NCBI RefSeq assembly: GCF_030732065.1
Contig: NZ_JAVBHX010000009.1
Coordinates: forward strand, 1 to 64,000
Direction of reading: 5' to 3'
Length of the DNA: 64,000 nucleotides
DNA from: Oceanimonas aquatica
GTDB lineage: Bacteria; Pseudomonadota; Gammaproteobacteria; Enterobacterales; Aeromonadaceae
How positions within the stretch are numbered: the first letter of the stretch is position 1; each line of letters opens with the position of its first letter. Below the pieces are notes generated by a model. That model saw only the letters and a list, made by a program, of their open reading frames with translations, had not been told where the DNA came from and ran no database searches. Positions 30,007-39,028 of this stretch are shown in pieces. The translations under genes were made by a program, and so were the position numbers.

Positions 30007-30749
30007 GCCGGGCCGTCCAGCATGCGGCGAATGGCGGCCACGGCGGCAATGGACTCGGGGTTGTCGCCGTGCACGCACAGGGTATGGGCGATGAGCCTGA
30101 GCGGATTGCCGTCTATGGTCACCAGCGGCTCACCGGTGGCAATGCGCCGGGCCTGCTCGACGATCACCTCGGGGGCATGATGCACGGCGCCGGGCCGGCT
30201 GCGTGGCACCAGAAAGCCGGCGGCGTCGTAGGCGCGGTCGGCAAAGGCCTCAAACCACAGTGGTACGCCGTGCTCATTGGCCAGAGCCTGTGCTGGCTCT
30301 GGGTTGGCAGTGGCCATCAGCATCAGCGGCAGGCCGGGGTTAAAGGCCGCCAGGGCGCGCATGACCGCCGCCAGAATGGCCTCGTTTTGCATCATGTCGT
30401 TATAAAGGGCGCCGTGGGGCTTCACGTAATGCACTTGCGTGCCTTCGGTCCGGCAGATGGCGTCGAGCGCCCCCAGCTGGTAGAGCACCAGGTTCTCCAC
30501 CTCGGCGGGCGAAACAGCCAGGGAGCGGCGGCCAAAACCCACCAGATCCGGGTAGGCGGGATGCGCCCCCACTCGCACGCCGTGCGCCTTGGCCAGGGCC
30601 ACGGTGCGGCGCATGGTGTCGGGATCGGCGGCATGAAAGCCGCAGGCCACATTGGCCAGATCCACAAAGGGCATGACCGCCTCGTCCTGGCCCATGGTCC
30701 AGGGACCAAAGCTTTCTCCCATGTCGGCGTTCAGCAGCAGTGTGGCCAT
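30003..30749 (-). CDS. pxpA: 5-oxoprolinase subunit PxpA
   Basis: 248 residues of the LamB/YcsF family. The start [19 protein letters not shown] is diagnostic, followed by [34 protein letters not shown] and [11 protein letters not shown]. It is the 5-oxoproline-activating subunit. It is first of pxpA-B-C, with AAGGAAG before the ATG. An FtsZ-like gene lies 85 bases upstream on the same strand. Confidence 0.94.
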   Translation of the reverse strand: MATLLLNADMGESFGPWTMGQDEAVMPFVDLANVACGFHAADPDTMRRTVALAKAHGVRVGAHPAYPDLVGFGRRSLAVSPAEVENLVLYQLGALDAICRTEGTQVHYVKPHGALYNDMMQNEAILAAVMRALAAFNPGLPLMLMATANPEPAQALANEHGVPLWFEAFADRAYDAAGFLVPRSRPGAVHHAPEVIVEQARRIATGEPLVTIDGNPLRLIAHTLCVHGDNPESIAAVAAIRRMLDGPA

Positions 30750-30834
30750 AAGCTCGCTTCCTTATGCGATGGAATCTGACCTTCATCTTACCGCGTCTGT
30801 GCGGGCCGGGCACTCTGGCCAGCATATGGCCTGT

Positions 30835-31617
30835 TTATTCTGCGTTTTGCCTCAGAAAGGCCGGCACGTCGAGATATTTACTGTCTGGTGAGGGCTGCTT
30901 GTCGTCCGCACGCTGAACGGGCAGGCTGACCTCTTCCACCACAAAGCAGCCAACACGCATTGGCTCGTTCTCGTGGGCGAAACGGATGGAGCTCACCTGC
31001 CAGCCGTCCGGCTCCAGGTTGCGGAAGTAGCTCGCGGTGGCGTTAAAGTCTTCAATGCCGGTGCTGAGGTGCATGGTCAGCACCGCCAGCACGCTGATCC
31101 GCTGGCTTGAAAAACAGGCATTAAAGCTTCGGCTCAGGTAGCCGGGCAGGCTGTCGCTGTTCAGGCCGTCTTCCCCGGCGCCGCTGTGGTAGCGGGCCAT
31201 GCCCTTGCCGGAGCAGAGCACGGTGCGAAGGTCTGCAAAGTCGACCCCGATTAGGCTGGGGCGGGTCACCGGCTCGGTGAGATCCCGCAGCAGCGGCGAA
31301 TACTGCTCGGGACAAGCCAGGATCAGGCAGTCGGCCCATTCTGCCAGCGCCGCTCTCAGCTCGGCCGGGCTGTCTGGCGGCAGCACCGCCAGGCAGAGCC
31401 CGGTGGTGGCTGTTTGAGCGGGCAGCAACGGCAGGTCGGCCCCGGTGGGTGCCAGCACAATCACCATGTCCGCCGGGCTGTTGCTGCCATCATCGGGCAG
31501 CCGGGTGTGGTGACGAATGCAGTTCATGGCCAGAGGGCCGAGGGGCAGGTTCTGCGGGTTGAACAGGGCGATCACCGGATCTGTAAAGTCGGCGTCAAAG
31601 GACTCAAAAGCGGGCAT
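30835..31617 (-). CDS. Degenerate FtsZ-like protein with intact FtsZ C-terminal peptide
   Basis: 260 residues. The chain follows the FtsZ fold: ADMVIVLAPTG (49-59) aligns with the segment before the GTPase signature, GLCLAVLP (73-80) with TVAVVTKP, WADCLIL (94-100) with the VDSLIT strand, and SLIGVDFADLRTVL (121-134) with the T7 loop. But GGGTGTG is absent and the T7 asparagine is G124, so GTP hydrolysis is not expected. The end YLDVPAFLRQNAE (248-260) nearly equals the tail by which FtsZ binds FtsA, ZipA and other partners. The start has AAGGA eight bases upstream. Possibly co-transcribed with pxpA-B-C. Confidence 0.75.
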   Translation of the reverse strand: MPAFESFDADFTDPVIALFNPQNLPLGPLAMNCIRHHTRLPDDGSNSPADMVIVLAPTGADLPLLPAQTATTGLCLAVLPPDSPAELRAALAEWADCLILACPEQYSPLLRDLTEPVTRPSLIGVDFADLRTVLCSGKGMARYHSGAGEDGLNSDSLPGYLSRSFNACFSSQRISVLAVLTMHLSTGIEDFNATASYFRNLEPDGWQVSSIRFAHENEPMRVGCFVVEEVSLPVQRADDKQPSPDSKYLDVPAFLRQNAE

Positions 31618-32018
31618 GGTATTTTCCTTGTGAGGTACTTGCCGGAGGCACATTTGTTCAGAAGGGGTTGAACGGCTTATCGCCCCGTTTCGAACAGGAA
31701 GGAGTCAAATATATCCTTTTCGGCGGTTTCATCGTCAAGCCCGGGCAATGTAAAGACTATTGCCAGCGGGCGGATTCCGATTATGATATGCGCTCATTTT
31801 AACCAAGAGGTCCGGCCCAACGCCGGTGTACGATATGGACTGCTCGCGAAGTTGCTTGCAACACGCTGTTAATCATTCATTTTCCTGCCTTTCTCCGCTA
31901 TTTCTGGCGTCCTCCGTTTTGTTCCGACCCGCTCGCTGCCGTGGCTATACTCACGTTGCCGGCCTGGCGCGCGTGATTCGCTGATCCGCACCACCACATT
32001 CTCTCAACGAGGTAAAAC
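31618..32018. other. Divergent intergenic region
   Basis: A 401-base gap with no open frame I trust. Two small stems are visible on the plus strand: CCGGC/GCCGG near 31812-31828 and GTTGC/GCAAC near 31851-31863. The plus strand therefore may carry a long structured leader for the TerC/CBS gene. It does not match the manganese (yybP-ykoY) riboswitch core found before some TerC genes. Confidence 0.4.
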
Positions 32019-33551
32019 ATGGAATTCCTGATGGATCCGTCTGTGTGGGCGGGTTTGCTGACACTGGTTATTCTTGAAATCGTACTGGGTATCGACAACC
32101 TGGTATTTATTGCCATTCTGGTGAAAAAACTGCCGCCTCATCAGCGCGACAAGGCGCGGGTCATTGGCCTGAGCCTGGCGCTGATTATGCGTCTGGCGCT
32201 GCTCAGCGTGGTGTCGTGGCTGGTGACGCTGACCACACCGCTGATCACGCTTGGGGAGTTCAGTTTCTCCGGGCGGGATCTGATCCTCATGGCCGGGGGT
32301 CTGTTTCTGCTGTTCAAGGCCACTTCCGAGCTGCACGAGCGGCTGGAAGGCAAGATGCACGAGGAAGAAACCAGCACCGTTTACGCCGGTTTTGGGGTGG
32401 TGATTGCCCAGATCCTGGTGCTGGATGCGGTATTCTCGCTCGACTCCATTATTACCGCCGTGGGCATGGTCGACAGCCTGGCGGTGATGATGATTGCCGT
32501 GGTGGTGGCCATGGTGGTGATGCTGGCGGCTTCCAAGTCGCTCACCGACTTTGTGAACGCGCACCCCACGGTAGTGGTGCTGTGCCTGAGCTTCCTGCTG
32601 ATGATCGGTTTCAGCCTGGTGGCCGAGGGCTTTGGTTTCCATATTCCCAAGGGCTACCTTTACGCCGCCATTGGCTTCTCGATTCTGATCGAGTTCTTCA
32701 ACCAGCTGGCCCAGCGTAACAAGGTGCTGCAGGAAGCCCACCGGCCCCTGCGGGAGCGCACCACCGACGCCATTTTCCGGCTGATGGGCGGCAAGGACAA
32801 AACCGAAGACGAGGCGCAGGAGAGCACGCAGCAAACCGAGCAGCAGGGCTTTGTGGAAGAAGAGCGCAACATGATCAGCGGCGTGCTGTCGCTGGCCGAG
32901 CGTTCCATTCGCACCGTAATGACCCCGCGTTCCGACATTGTGTGGCTGGACGTGAACGACACCCGGGAAGAGCAGGTGGCGGAGCTGATGGCCTCGTCTC
33001 ACAGCCAGTTTCCGGTGTGCGACGGCGAACTCGACAACCTGCTGGGCGTGGTGCGGGCCAAGGATCTGATGGCCGGCCTCAAGGCGGGCAAAACCCTGGC
33101 CGAGCTGGCCGAAGGCGGCGCGCCCATTATTGTGCCCGACAGCATCAGTGTGATCCGGCTGCTCAACGTGCTGCGCGACGCCCGCGGCAACATGGTACTG
33201 GTGAACGACGAGTTCGGCACCGTACAGGGCCTGGTAACCCCCCACGATCTGCTGGAAGCCATTGTCGGCGAGTTTCTGGATGAAGACGAAGACCCGGAAG
33301 TGATCACCGAAGACAACGGCTGGCTGGTGAAGGGCAGTACCGATCTGCACTATCTGGAGCAGGTGCTGTCGCGCAAGGGGCTGGTGGATCCGGACGACGA
33401 ATACGCCACCCTGGCGGGCATGCTGCTGGCGCTGGCCGGTCAGCTGCCGGAAGCCGGCGCCGTGTTTGAGCACGAGGACCTGCGCTTTGAGGTGACCGAA
33501 GTGGAAGACTTCCGCATCGCCCAGGTGCGGATTACGCCACTGGCCGCCTGA
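32019..33551 (+). CDS. TerC family membrane protein with CBS and CorC/HlyC domains (YegH/YoaE type)
   Basis: 510 residues. The N-terminal half is a TerC-type membrane domain with the two acidic motifs [15 protein letters not shown] (about 20-34) and [16 protein letters not shown] (about 138-153). A CBS pair follows (about 295-420, with [15 protein letters not shown] and SQFPVC) and a CorC/HlyC domain ends the protein ([15 protein letters not shown]). TerC relatives handle metal ions, especially manganese efflux; the role of the YegH/YoaE subgroup is not established. It is monocistronic with its own terminator. Confidence 0.88.
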   Translation: MEFLMDPSVWAGLLTLVILEIVLGIDNLVFIAILVKKLPPHQRDKARVIGLSLALIMRLALLSVVSWLVTLTTPLITLGEFSFSGRDLILMAGGLFLLFKATSELHERLEGKMHEEETSTVYAGFGVVIAQILVLDAVFSLDSIITAVGMVDSLAVMMIAVVVAMVVMLAASKSLTDFVNAHPTVVVLCLSFLLMIGFSLVAEGFGFHIPKGYLYAAIGFSILIEFFNQLAQRNKVLQEAHRPLRERTTDAIFRLMGGKDKTEDEAQESTQQTEQQGFVEEERNMISGVLSLAERSIRTVMTPRSDIVWLDVNDTREEQVAELMASSHSQFPVCDGELDNLLGVVRAKDLMAGLKAGKTLAELAEGGAPIIVPDSISVIRLLNVLRDARGNMVLVNDEFGTVQGLVTPHDLLEAIVGEFLDEDEDPEVITEDNGWLVKGSTDLHYLEQVLSRKGLVDPDDEYATLAGMLLALAGQLPEAGAVFEHEDLRFEVTEVEDFRIAQVRITPLAA

Positions 33552-33565
33552 GCCGGTGACTGATC

Positions 33566-33597
33566 AAAAAGGGAGCACACTGTGCTCCCTTTTTTTA
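33566..33597 (+). terminator. Terminator after the TerC/CBS gene
   Basis: AAAAAGGGAGCACA/TGTGCTCCCTTTTT with a T-run, 15 bases past the stop. Confidence 0.92.
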
Positions 33598-33609
33598 TTC
33601 TGCAGCTTG

Positions 33610-33781
33610 TGTCATTCCGGGCTTGACCCGGAATCTCGGGAACATGGCACCGTGTTGCCTGCAAAAAGATACCGGCACAAGGCCGGTATGACAGTGGATG
33701 GCGTTGTCACACCCGCACACTTTTTTCGTCACTCCCGCGAAGGAATGTCATCCCCAGCGAAGGCGGGGACGGGAGTCCATG
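33610..33781. repeat. Cluster of short palindromic intergenic repeats
   Basis: Three short inverted repeats lie in a row: ATTCCGGGCTTGACCCGGAAT (arms about 33613-33633), ATACCGGCACAAGGCCGGTAT (33669-33689), and a longer one with arms ACTCCCGCGAAGG and GGCGGGGACGGGAGT (about 33731-33777). GTCATTCC/GGAATGTCAT-type units of this sort are dispersed repeats in many proteobacteria. No gene is seen. Confidence 0.65.
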
Positions 33782-33800
33782 CCACAGTCAGCACAGAAAC

Positions 33801-34340
33801 CTACAGAACCCCCTCAATCGCCGCTTTCAGCCGCTTGCTCTCGGGCCCGGTAATGCTGGAAAACACCTCGGTCACGCGGCCGTCTCTGTCGATCACGTAT
33901 TTATAAAAATTCCAGCGGGGCTGCTTGCCGGTCTGGCGAGTGATTTCCTTGAAAATGGGGTGGGCCGAGTCGCCCTTCACGCTTACCGGGGCCGCCATGT
34001 CGAAGGTCACGCCGTAATTCACAAAGCACATCTCCGCCGCTTCGGCCTCGCTTTTGGCCTCCTGCTTGAAGTCATCGGACGGAAAGCCCACCACTCTCAG
34101 GCCTTGCTCCTTGTATTGCTGGTGCAGGGCTTCCAGCCCCTCGAACTGGCCGGTAAAGCCGCAGTGGCTGGCGGTGTTCACCACCAGCAGCGGCTGGCCG
34201 GCAAACTGGCGCATGTCGAGGGTGTCATCGGAATGCAGCCGGGGTAACTGGTGCTCAAACAGGGCGGCGGTGTCGGGGCCCGCCGCCATGGCGGGGGCAC
34301 CGAGCAAGGCGGTGCACAGGGTCGCGAACAGAGCTTTCAT
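33801..34340 (-). CDS. Periplasmic glutathione peroxidase-like peroxidase
   Basis: 179 residues with a signal peptide (about 1-19, APAMA). It has the GPx peroxidatic cysteine C60 (NTASHCGFTGQ) and the WNFYKYVID tryptophan motif. The classical FPxNQF motif reads FPSDDFKQE, so the usual catalytic glutamine position is aspartate, and the enzyme probably uses thioredoxin-like reductants rather than glutathione. AAGGAG precedes the ATG; longer upstream in-frame starts are rejected. The zntB gene lies 61 bases upstream. Confidence 0.85.
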   Translation of the reverse strand: MKALFATLCTALLGAPAMAAGPDTAALFEHQLPRLHSDDTLDMRQFAGQPLLVVNTASHCGFTGQFEGLEALHQQYKEQGLRVVGFPSDDFKQEAKSEAEAAEMCFVNYGVTFDMAAPVSVKGDSAHPIFKEITRQTGKQPRWNFYKYVIDRDGRVTEVFSSITGPESKRLKAAIEGVL

Positions 34341-34401
34341 TACAAGACTCCTTGTTATGGCCGGTAGTGAAACAAACAGACCCGGCAGGGGCAGAAATGC
34401 T

Positions 34402-35373
34402 TCACCACCAGCGGTTGCGGTGCAGCCAGAACCCCAGCCCGGCCCCAAGAGCCAGCAGGCCAAGGCAGAAAACCCAGAAGGCGGCCGGACTGCCGGCCCC
34501 GGGCATGCCGCCCAGGTTGACCCCGAACAGACCGGTAAGAAAACTGGCGGGCAAAAACAGCAGCGCCATGATCGACATCTGGTAGGCGCGCTGGTTGGTG
34601 GCCTCTGTCATCATGTTGTTGACCTCTTCCGCCAGCACGGCGGTGCGCGCCAGGCCGGCGTCGAGATCGTCCATCCAGCGGCGCAGCCGGTCGGCAATGT
34701 CGAGCAGGCGGCGGCGATCGTCGTCGTTAAGCCAGCCGATCTTTTCGCTGGCCAGCCGCGCCACCAGATCCAATTGGGGGGAGAGGTAGCGGCGCACCAG
34801 GATCAGCTGTTTACGCATATGGCCAAGCAGGCCGTGGCCGGGAATTTCCCGCTCCATGATGCATTCTTCCAGCCGCAGAATGCGGTCGTGCAGGCTTTCC
34901 ACAAACTCGCCCACCCGGTCGGTGAGGGCATCGCACATCTCCACCAGCCAGTCGCCCAGGGTGACGGGCTCTTCGCTGTTGCCCAGTTGCTCGTACACAT
35001 CCTTTTCCGACAGCAGCGGCCGGTGCCGGCTGCTGATAATCAGTGAGGGCGTGATGTAGATGCGCAGCGCCACCATTTCTTCCGGGCTGTCGCCCTGGTT
35101 GTGGTTAATGCCGCGCAGGGTGAGCAGCAGGTTGTCGCCCTGGCGCACCAGCTTGGGCCGGCTGCTCTGGCCCAGCAGGGCCTCGCGGGCGCTCTCAGTG
35201 ACGAGGTTGGTGTTGCGCAGCCAGTCGGCGGCCTCGGGCTGCTCATAGTCCAGATGCAGCCACACCGGCGCCGTGGTGGTGGCCGGCAGCTCGGCCCCCG
35301 CCGCCAAGGGCTTCAACCCGCCCTCAACGCTCAGTTGCAGGCGATAAATGCACTGTTTGGGTATTTTTTCCAT
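34402..35373 (-). CDS. zntB: Zinc transporter ZntB (CorA family)
   Basis: 323 residues, close to the 327 of E. coli ZntB. A long cytoplasmic alpha/beta domain is followed by two C-terminal membrane helices joined by the family loop GVNLGGMPG, close to the CorA GMN signature. SIMALLFLPASFLTGLFG precedes it. It moves zinc or similar divalent ions; direction in the family has been argued both ways. The ATG at 35373 has GGGAG nearby; a GTG five codons upstream is a weaker alternative. Confidence 0.88.
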   Translation of the reverse strand: MEKIPKQCIYRLQLSVEGGLKPLAAGAELPATTTAPVWLHLDYEQPEAADWLRNTNLVTESAREALLGQSSRPKLVRQGDNLLLTLRGINHNQGDSPEEMVALRIYITPSLIISSRHRPLLSEKDVYEQLGNSEEPVTLGDWLVEMCDALTDRVGEFVESLHDRILRLEECIMEREIPGHGLLGHMRKQLILVRRYLSPQLDLVARLASEKIGWLNDDDRRRLLDIADRLRRWMDDLDAGLARTAVLAEEVNNMMTEATNQRAYQMSIMALLFLPASFLTGLFGVNLGGMPGAGSPAAFWVFCLGLLALGAGLGFWLHRNRWW

Positions 35374-35570
35374 GGGCGATCTCCCCACAGTTGAAAACTC
35401 ACAGCTTATAGCAAGGTGTGAGCAGGTTCATGCGAAACCTCTTTGTTGTGTCTATAAAATGACATTTGCATTGAATTTTATTGGAAAGAGGACAGAATGT
35501 ATCCAAATGAAAATTAACATGAACATGTGGTGTTCATTTTTAATTGAGTATTGTTGACTAGGAGAATTAC

Positions 35571-35933
35571 ATGAGACGTTTGGCTGTCTTATTTTTCGTG
35601 GCGCTTATGGCCGGTTGTGCATCTTATGGCAACGAGATTGATCAATCACAAGTTGAAAGAATTGTGAAAGGGGAAACGACAGAGACTGAAGTTAGAAGCA
35701 TGCTGGGAAGCCCAATGTCTGTCGGAATTTCTTCTGAAGGAAAAAAGTATTACATGTACGTCTATACCCGCTCTCAGGTTAAGGCTTCTTCATTTATACC
35801 TGTAGTTGGCTTGGTTGCCGGTGGTGCTGACACCAATACTCAGACACTTCAAGTATGGTTTGACGAGAGCGGCGTAGTATCAAGTTATGCCTACAATAAT
35901 ACGGATCAGGAGATTAAGACAGGAATCTTCTAG
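35571..35933 (+). CDS. Small BamE/SmpA-like lipoprotein
   Basis: A 120-residue predicted lipoprotein: the signal ends LMAGC with the modified cysteine at residue 16. The body has the SmpA/OmlA-type pattern (VERIVKGETTETEVRSMLGSPMS, then a beta-rich YYMYVYTR), seen in BamE and in several unrelated small lipoproteins. A short hydrophobic stretch (FIPVVGLVAGG) interrupts it. It is visibly more A+T-rich than all neighbours, suggesting transfer. AGGAG precedes the ATG. Function unknown. Confidence 0.75.
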   Translation: MRRLAVLFFVALMAGCASYGNEIDQSQVERIVKGETTETEVRSMLGSPMSVGISSEGKKYYMYVYTRSQVKASSFIPVVGLVAGGADTNTQTLQVWFDESGVVSSYAYNNTDQEIKTGIF

Positions 35934-35989
35934 AGCTCGAATTTTTCAGGAGTAAAAGCTTTATGAGTAACTCCCTTAGATTTCTTTTT

Positions 35990-36012
35990 CGGGCCTGTTT
36001 AGGCCCGTTTTT
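35990..36012 (+). terminator. Terminator after the small lipoprotein gene
   Basis: CGGGCCT/AGGCCCG stem with GTTT loop, then TTTTT. Confidence 0.88.
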
Positions 36013-36178
36013 ATTCCGTAGTGAGTAGAGTTGATCATTTAAATGAATGCTCTCCTCATTTGCATATGGTCTTTATGACTTTGACAGTATTTAGCCCGCT
36101 GTGACGAGGTTCTCGATGCTGTTCGTTCCGCCAAAGCGGAGTATGCTCATCAGTATTCCTCACTTAAACGACTGACTT

Positions 36179-37990
36179 ATGCGCCGAGGCTCGTACCACC
36201 CGGATATGGATGACGCCACCATCAATGTCCGTACCCTGAAAACCCTGATCCCCTACCTGCTGGCCTGGAAGGGCCGCATCGCGCTGGCGCTGTTGTGCCT
36301 GGTGGCGGCCAAGCTGGCCAGTGTGGGTCTGCCCTTTATTCTCAAGCACATAGTGGACGGCATGGACACCGCCGTCAGCACTGTGGTGGCGCTGCCGCTG
36401 GGGCTGTTGCTGGCCTACGGCACGGTGCGCTTTGCCAATGTGCTGTTCGGCGAAATTCGCGATGCCCTGTTTGGCCGGGTCACCGAGCGGGCCATGCGCC
36501 GCATTGGCCTGAATGTGTTTAACCATCTGCACCGGCTGGAGCTGGACTTTCACCTCAACCGCAGCACCGGCGGCCTCTCGCGGGACATAGAGCGGGGCGT
36601 GACCGGGGTGGGCTTTTTGCTGCGTTTTATGGTGTTCAACATTGTGCCCACCCTGCTGGAAATCGGTCTGGTCACGGCGCTGCTGCTGATCAACTACTCG
36701 GTGTGGTTTGCGCTGATTACGCTTGGGGCCGTGGTGGTGTATGTGGCCTGGTCGGTGGTGGCCACCGACTGGCGCACTCGCTATGTGCGTGCCGCCAACA
36801 AGGCCGACTCGCAAACCCATAGCCGGGCGGTGGACAGCCTGCTCAACTTTGAAACGGTGAAATACTTCAACAACGAGCAGTACGAGGCGGGCCGCTACGA
36901 TCAGGATCTGGCCGAGTGGGAGCGAGCCCGGCGCAACAACCGGCTCAGTCTGTTTGCACTGAATGGCGTTCAGGCGCTGATCATTGCCGTGGCCATGACC
37001 GCCATGATGATACTGGCCGGCCAGCAGGTGGTGGCGGGCACCATGACCCTGGGTGATTTTGTGCTGATCAACGCCTTTATGATGCAGCTGTTTCTGCCGC
37101 TGAATTTTCTTGGCTTTGTGTACCGGGAGATGAAGGGGTCACTGGCCAACATCGAACGCATGTTTGCGCTGCTGCGCCGCCGGCCGCAAATCAATGATGC
37201 GGAAAATGCCCCTGAACTTGAAGTCGGCCGGGGCGAAATCGAGTTTCGCAATGTGAGCTTTGGCTACCGCACCGACCGGCAAATTCTGCACGATCTCAGT
37301 TTTACCCTGAGGCCGCAGCAAAAGCTGGCTGTGGTGGGAGCCAGCGGCTCGGGCAAGTCCACCCTGGTGAAGCTGATGTTTCGGTTTTACGAGGTGGGCG
37401 AGGGCGCCATTCTCATCGACGGCCAAGACATACGGGAAGTGAGCCAGGCCTCGCTGCGCCGGGCCATCGGCATAGTGCCCCAGGATACGGTGCTGTTTAA
37501 CGCCTCCATTTACGACAACATTCGTTATGGCCGCATCGACGCCAGCGAAAGCGAAGTGAACCAGGCCATTCGCCTGGCCCACCTCGATGAGTTTATTGCC
37601 AAGTTGCCGGAAGGCAGCGCCACCCTGGTGGGGGAGCGCGGGCTCAAGCTGAGCGGTGGCGAAAAGCAGCGGGTGGCCATTGCCCGCACCATTTTAAAGC
37701 GCCCGCCCATTCTGGTGTTTGACGAGGCCACCTCGTCCCTCGACAGCCGCTCCGAGCGCAGCATTCTGCGCGCCATTCGCGAGGTGTCGCGGGGGCAGAG
37801 CAGCCTGGTGATCGCGCACCGGCTGTCCACCGTTGTCGATGCCGACCACATTCTGGTGATGCAGGACGGCCGCATCGCCGAGCAGGGCAGCCACGAGCAA
37901 CTGCTGGCCAAAGACGGTCTTTACGCCCAACTGTGGCGGCTGCAACAACAGCAGCGCCGGCAAGTAAATGAGCCGCCGGCGGTAGACTAG
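36179..37990 (+). CDS. ATM1-type ABC exporter (fused membrane and ATPase domains)
   Basis: 603 residues. Six membrane segments occupy about 20-310, including the ATM1 family segment RAVDSLLNFETVKYFNNE. The ATPase holds Walker A GASGSGKST (about 393-401), the signature LSGGEKQRVAIARTI, and Walker B ILVFDEATSSLD. Relatives export glutathione conjugates, persulfides or metal chelates and give heavy-metal tolerance. The first ATG lacks a clear ribosome site; M10 is an alternative start. It ends four bases inside the convergent acuI gene. Confidence 0.88.
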   Translation: MRRGSYHPDMDDATINVRTLKTLIPYLLAWKGRIALALLCLVAAKLASVGLPFILKHIVDGMDTAVSTVVALPLGLLLAYGTVRFANVLFGEIRDALFGRVTERAMRRIGLNVFNHLHRLELDFHLNRSTGGLSRDIERGVTGVGFLLRFMVFNIVPTLLEIGLVTALLLINYSVWFALITLGAVVVYVAWSVVATDWRTRYVRAANKADSQTHSRAVDSLLNFETVKYFNNEQYEAGRYDQDLAEWERARRNNRLSLFALNGVQALIIAVAMTAMMILAGQQVVAGTMTLGDFVLINAFMMQLFLPLNFLGFVYREMKGSLANIERMFALLRRRPQINDAENAPELEVGRGEIEFRNVSFGYRTDRQILHDLSFTLRPQQKLAVVGASGSGKSTLVKLMFRFYEVGEGAILIDGQDIREVSQASLRRAIGIVPQDTVLFNASIYDNIRYGRIDASESEVNQAIRLAHLDEFIAKLPEGSATLVGERGLKLSGGEKQRVAIARTILKRPPILVFDEATSSLDSRSERSILRAIREVSRGQSSLVIAHRLSTVVDADHILVMQDGRIAEQGSHEQLLAKDGLYAQLWRLQQQQRRQVNEPPAVD

Positions 37991-38973
37991 CGGTTCACAT
38001 CCACCACCAGCCGGCCGCGTACCCGGCCCGCCAGCAGGTCATCGGCGGCTTCTATGGCCTCGCTCAGGGCAATCTCCCGCGTGGTTTGTTCCAGCAGGCC
38101 GGTGTCCAGTTCTTCGGCCAGTCGCGCCCAGGCCTGATCCCGCTCGCCTTGAGGGCGGGTTACGCTGTTAATGCCGAGCAGGGTGACGCCACGTAGAATA
38201 AAGGGCGCCACCGTGGCCGGAAAGTCCATTCCCTGAGCCAGACCACAGGCGGCCACCAGGCCGTCTTCCATGGTCTGGGCGCAGGCATTGGCCAGGGTGT
38301 AGCTGCCCACCGAATCGATTACCGCTGCCCAGCGGGCCCTGGCCAGGGGCTTGCCGGGGGCGGAGAGCGCGTCTCTGTGCATCACCTCGGCGGCACCCAG
38401 TGCGGTCAGATAGTCCTGTTCTTCCAGGCGGCCGGTCGAGGCCACCACCCGGTAGCCCCGTTGAGCCAGCAGCATGATGGCCAGGCTGCCCACGCCACCG
38501 CTGGCGCCGGTCACCAGCACCTCGCCCTTGTCCGGGGTCAGGCCGTGGCGCTCCAGTGCCATTAAACACAGCATGGCGGTGTAGCCAGCGGTGCCGATGG
38601 CCATGGCCTGACGGCTGTTGAGATTGTCCGGCAGCCGGGTCAGCCAGCCGGCCTTTACTTTGGCCCGCTGTGCCAGTCCGCCCCAGTGCCCTTCACCCAC
38701 GCCCCAGCCGTTCAGCAGCACCCGATCACCGGGTTGCCACTGGTCGCTGGTGCTGTGCTCCACCACCCCGGCCAGATCCACGCCCGGCACCATGGGAAAG
38801 CGGCGCACAATGGGGCCCTTGCCGGTAATGGCGAGGGCGTCCTTGTAGTTGAGGGTGCTCCACTCCACCCGTACGCTGACTTCGCCTTCTGGCAAATCCG
38901 AGGTATTCAGTTGAGTAAGGGCGGCCTGGGAGGTCTGGTCGTCGGCCTGGCTGATCAGAATGGCGTTGAACAT
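37987..38973 (-). CDS. acuI: Acrylyl-CoA reductase AcuI (YhdH family)
   Basis: A 328-residue NADPH-dependent medium-chain reductase. STLNYKDALAITGKGPIVRRFPMVPGVDLAG is the YhdH/AcuI catalytic region (about 39-69), and VTGASGGVGSLAIMLLA (about 150-166) is the NADPH loop. It lacks the structural-zinc cysteines of alcohol dehydrogenases. It reduces acrylyl-CoA to propionyl-CoA, which protects against acrylate formed from DMSP. It lies 55 bases after acuR on the same strand, with an operator between. Confidence 0.9.
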   Translation of the reverse strand: MFNAILISQADDQTSQAALTQLNTSDLPEGEVSVRVEWSTLNYKDALAITGKGPIVRRFPMVPGVDLAGVVEHSTSDQWQPGDRVLLNGWGVGEGHWGGLAQRAKVKAGWLTRLPDNLNSRQAMAIGTAGYTAMLCLMALERHGLTPDKGEVLVTGASGGVGSLAIMLLAQRGYRVVASTGRLEEQDYLTALGAAEVMHRDALSAPGKPLARARWAAVIDSVGSYTLANACAQTMEDGLVAACGLAQGMDFPATVAPFILRGVTLLGINSVTRPQGERDQAWARLAEELDTGLLEQTTREIALSEAIEAADDLLAGRVRGRLVVDVNR

Positions 38974-38991
38974 AAGCGTACTCCTTTTATT

Positions 38992-39006
38992 TAGACTGAT
39001 CGTCTA
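38992..39006. promoter_or_regulatory. Putative AcuR operator upstream of acuI
   Basis: The inverted repeat TAGAC-TGATC-GTCTA sits 19 bases before the acuI start, inside the acuR-acuI gap. An almost identical repeat precedes acuR (39670-39684). The paired placement and the 5-5-5 geometry suggest binding by the TetR-family dimer encoded next to it. Confidence 0.75.
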
Positions 39007-39028
39007 TAAATGAGTGTGAAAAAAGGCC

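Noticed and set aside
31618-31740. LexA box upstream of the degenerate FtsZ-like gene, which would have linked it to SOS
   Set aside because: No CTGT-N8-ACAG motif is present on either strand near its start.
31618-32018. Manganese (yybP-ykoY) riboswitch before the TerC/CBS gene
   Set aside because: TerC genes sometimes have one, but the GGGGAGUA core and its partner loop are absent here; only two small generic stems are visible.
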